Assembly (NCBI GenBank): GCA_050012355.1
Contig: JBEKHI010000499.1
Coordinates: 1 to 5,455 of the forward strand
Direction: 5' to 3'
Length of the DNA: 5,455 nt
Origin: JBEKHI01 sp050012355
Lineage (GTDB): Bacteria; Actinomycetota; Actinomycetes; Streptosporangiales; Streptosporangiaceae
Positions within the stretch are counted from its first letter, which is position 1. Each line of letters opens with the position of its first letter. This document shows, in pieces, positions 4,217 through 5,455 of this stretch. The notes under the pieces were generated by a model, which saw nothing but the letters and a program-made list of their open reading frames with translations, searched no databases and was not told the DNA's origin. Position numbers and translations under genes: made by a program.

Positions 4217-5356
4217 TTAGCGCGGGGTCAGCGACAGCTGTCGGCCCGCCAGGCCACGGCCGCGGGCAGCCAGCCCGTCGGCGATCTTGCGGAGGGCTAG
4301 CGCGGCGGGGGAGTCGGGATCGCCGAGCACCAGCGGCATCCCGCTGTCGCCGCCCTCGCGTAGCCGCACGTCGATCGGTACCTGGCCGAGCAACGGGACC
4401 TCAGTGCCCGAGACCCGAGTCAGCGCCTCGGCGACCACCGCACCCCCGCCGGACCCGAACAGGTCCTCCGGCTCTCCGCAGTGCGGGCAGACGAAGTACG
4501 ACATGTTCTCGATGACCCCGGCGATGCGCTGCCGGGTCTGGGTGACGACCGCGCCGGCTCGTTCCGCCACTTCGGCCGCCGCGAGCTGCGGGGTGGTGAC
4601 CACCAGCAGTTCGGCGTTCGGCAGCAGCTGGGCGAGGGAGATCGCGATGTCGCCGGTGCCCGGCGGCAGGTCCAGGAGCAGGATGTCGAGGTCACCCCAG
4701 AACACGTCGGCGAGGAACTGCTGCATCGCACGGTGCAGCATCGGTCCGCGCCAGATCACCGGGGTGTTCCCCTTGGTGAACATGCCGATAGAGATGACCT
4801 TAACGTCGTGGGCCGACGGCGGCATGATCATGTTCTCCACCGACGTTGGCCGCCCGTCGGCGCCCAGCATCCGGGGAATACTGTGCCCGTAGATGTCGGC
4901 GTCGACGATCCCGACCTTCTGCCCGGCGGCCGCTAGCGCGACCGCGAGGTTCACCGTGACCGACGATTTGCCGACGCCGCCCTTGCCGCTGGCCACCGCG
5001 TAGACCTTGGTAAGCGAGGATGGCTGCGCGAACGGGATCACCGGCTCGGGCCGCGCGCCGCCGCGAAGCTGCGTCTGAAGATCCTGACGCTGCTGCTCGC
5101 TCATCACATCGAGGTCCACAGTGACCTTTGTCACTCCGGACAACGCGGCCACGGCGCTGGTCACGTCCCGGGTGATCTTGTCGCGCAGCGGGCAGCCCGC
5201 GACCGTCAGGTATACCTCCACCTTGACGACGCCGTCGGCGGCGACATCGACGGACTTGACCATGCCCAGGTCGGTGATGGGCCGGCCGATCTCCGGGTCT
5301 TTCACGCCGGCCAGCGCGGTCATGACCTGTTCGGTTGAGGGGAGCGCAGAACTCAT
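4217..5356 (-). CDS. mrp: Mrp/ApbC-type P-loop iron-sulfur carrier ATPase with N-terminal MIP18 domain
   Basis: The 379-residue product has two domains. Residues about 7-85 are a MIP18/DUF59 domain, with DPEIGRPITDLGMV (20-33) and Cys55 in TVAGCPLRD. From about 115 it is an Mrp/NBP35 ATPase. The deviant Walker A is GKGGVGKSS (124-132). VDADIYGHSIPRML (151-164) is the family signature. LLLDLPPGTGD (226-236) covers the Walker B/switch region. CPHC (C290, C293) is the pair that binds a bridging 4Fe-4S cluster between two subunits. Such proteins carry Fe-S clusters to target apoproteins in the cytoplasm. ATG 5356 opens the gene. I see no ribosome binding site, but a TANNNT box lies six bases upstream, suggesting a leaderless mRNA. 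It ends 51 bp from tatB, tail to tail, as part of the conserved sigE-tatB-mrp neighbourhood. Confidence 0.95.
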   Translation of the reverse strand: MSSALPSTEQVMTALAGVKDPEIGRPITDLGMVKSVDVAADGVVKVEVYLTVAGCPLRDKITRDVTSAVAALSGVTKVTVDLDVMSEQQRQDLQTQLRGGARPEPVIPFAQPSSLTKVYAVASGKGGVGKSSVTVNLAVALAAAGQKVGIVDADIYGHSIPRMLGADGRPTSVENMIMPPSAHDVKVISIGMFTKGNTPVIWRGPMLHRAMQQFLADVFWGDLDILLLDLPPGTGDIAISLAQLLPNAELLVVTTPQLAAAEVAERAGAVVTQTRQRIAGVIENMSYFVCPHCGEPEDLFGSGGGAVVAEALTRVSGTEVPLLGQVPIDVRLREGGDSGMPLVLGDPDSPAALALRKIADGLAARGRGLAGRQLSLTPR

Positions 5357-5362
5357 ACCATC

Positions 5363-5368
5363 ATGCTA
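5363..5368 (-). promoter_or_regulatory. Candidate -10 element for leaderless mrp transcript
   Basis: On the reverse strand TAGCAT (5368-5363) fits TANNNT and ends 6 nt before the A of the mrp ATG at 5356. This is the spacing expected if transcription starts at or next to the start codon. No good -35 or Shine-Dalgarno sequence is visible. Confidence 0.4.
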
Positions 5369-5407
5369 TGTGTCCCGATACCGCTTACCGGCCCCGTCGG
5401 ACAACTT

Positions 5408-5422
5408 TGGCGGTACCCGCCA
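5408..5422. repeat. Short inverted repeat upstream of mrp
   Basis: TGGCGG (5408-5413) and CCGCCA (5417-5422) form 6-bp arms around TAC. It is 52 bp upstream of the mrp start on the reverse strand. It could be an operator half-site pair or the end of a transcript from beyond the window. Chance is also reasonable in such GC-rich DNA. Confidence 0.3.
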
Positions 5423-5455
5423 GCAGTCCGCGGTTCCTCACTAAGGCCCGCGGGC

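Noticed and set aside
4232..4243. 12-bp perfect palindrome CGACAGCTGTCG
   Set aside because: It lies within the last codons of mrp. A single such palindrome is expected by chance and cannot form a hairpin without a loop.
4287..4892. Forward open frame of 201 codons opposite mrp
   Set aside because: Antisense shadow of a strongly conserved ATPase gene, with a Ser/Arg/Pro-rich product and no family.
5433..5437. Second ECF -35 element (GGAAC on the reverse strand) upstream of mrp
   Set aside because: No CGTT or GTT occurs 16-18 bp downstream on that strand.

Overview
The window is GC-rich with strong G/C preference at third codon positions. It carries a gene order typical of Actinobacteria: a DUF3117 mini-gene, an O-methyltransferase, an ECF sigma factor of the mycobacterial SigE type, its zinc-binding anti-sigma factor, tatB and an Mrp/ApbC iron-sulfur carrier. 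In Mycobacterium tuberculosis the counterparts are, from memory, the Rv1211 and Rv1220c-Rv1229c neighbourhood. The TatB body (GPEF and DLNPK blocks, DSEAT tail) resembles Streptomyces and other filamentous actinomycetes. I cannot name the genus.

Layout. Bases 1-75 may hold the last codons of a gene entering from the left. Bases 76-496 contain no gene I can support. They hold an A/T-rich palindromic patch, a stem-loop, a plausible sigma-70-type promoter and a leader of about 135 nt. The 55-residue DUF3117 gene follows (497-664, +). A strong hairpin and a 9-bp tandem repeat separate it from the convergent O-methyltransferase gene (741-1265, -). A divergent intergenic region then carries a good ECF-type promoter (GGAAC, 17 bp, CGTT) facing the sigma gene.

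The core is a tightly packed operon: sigE (1467-2018), a membrane-anchored HX3CX2C anti-sigma factor (2015-2506, 4-bp overlap) and an RseB/MucB-like extracytoplasmic protein (2514-3689, 7-bp gap). After 77 bp comes tatB (3767-4165). mrp (4217-5356, -) converges on tatB, with what looks like a leaderless promoter.

How it works together (inference from families): the sigma factor is held by the anti-sigma factor at the membrane. The RseB-like protein outside the membrane probably senses envelope damage or shields the anti-sigma factor. Released sigma would fire its own promoter. TatB belongs to the twin-arginine export machinery, so the block combines envelope stress sensing with protein export. 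The htrA protease gene that follows the anti-sigma gene in mycobacteria is absent here, and the RseB-like gene takes its place.

There is no clear evidence for a wholly new system. The most unusual points are a Glu-to-Lys change at the key position 8 of TatB, the rseB-for-htrA arrangement, an O-methyltransferase with a short N-terminus and a strong ribosome binding site facing no canonical start codon, and the structured region upstream of the DUF3117 gene.
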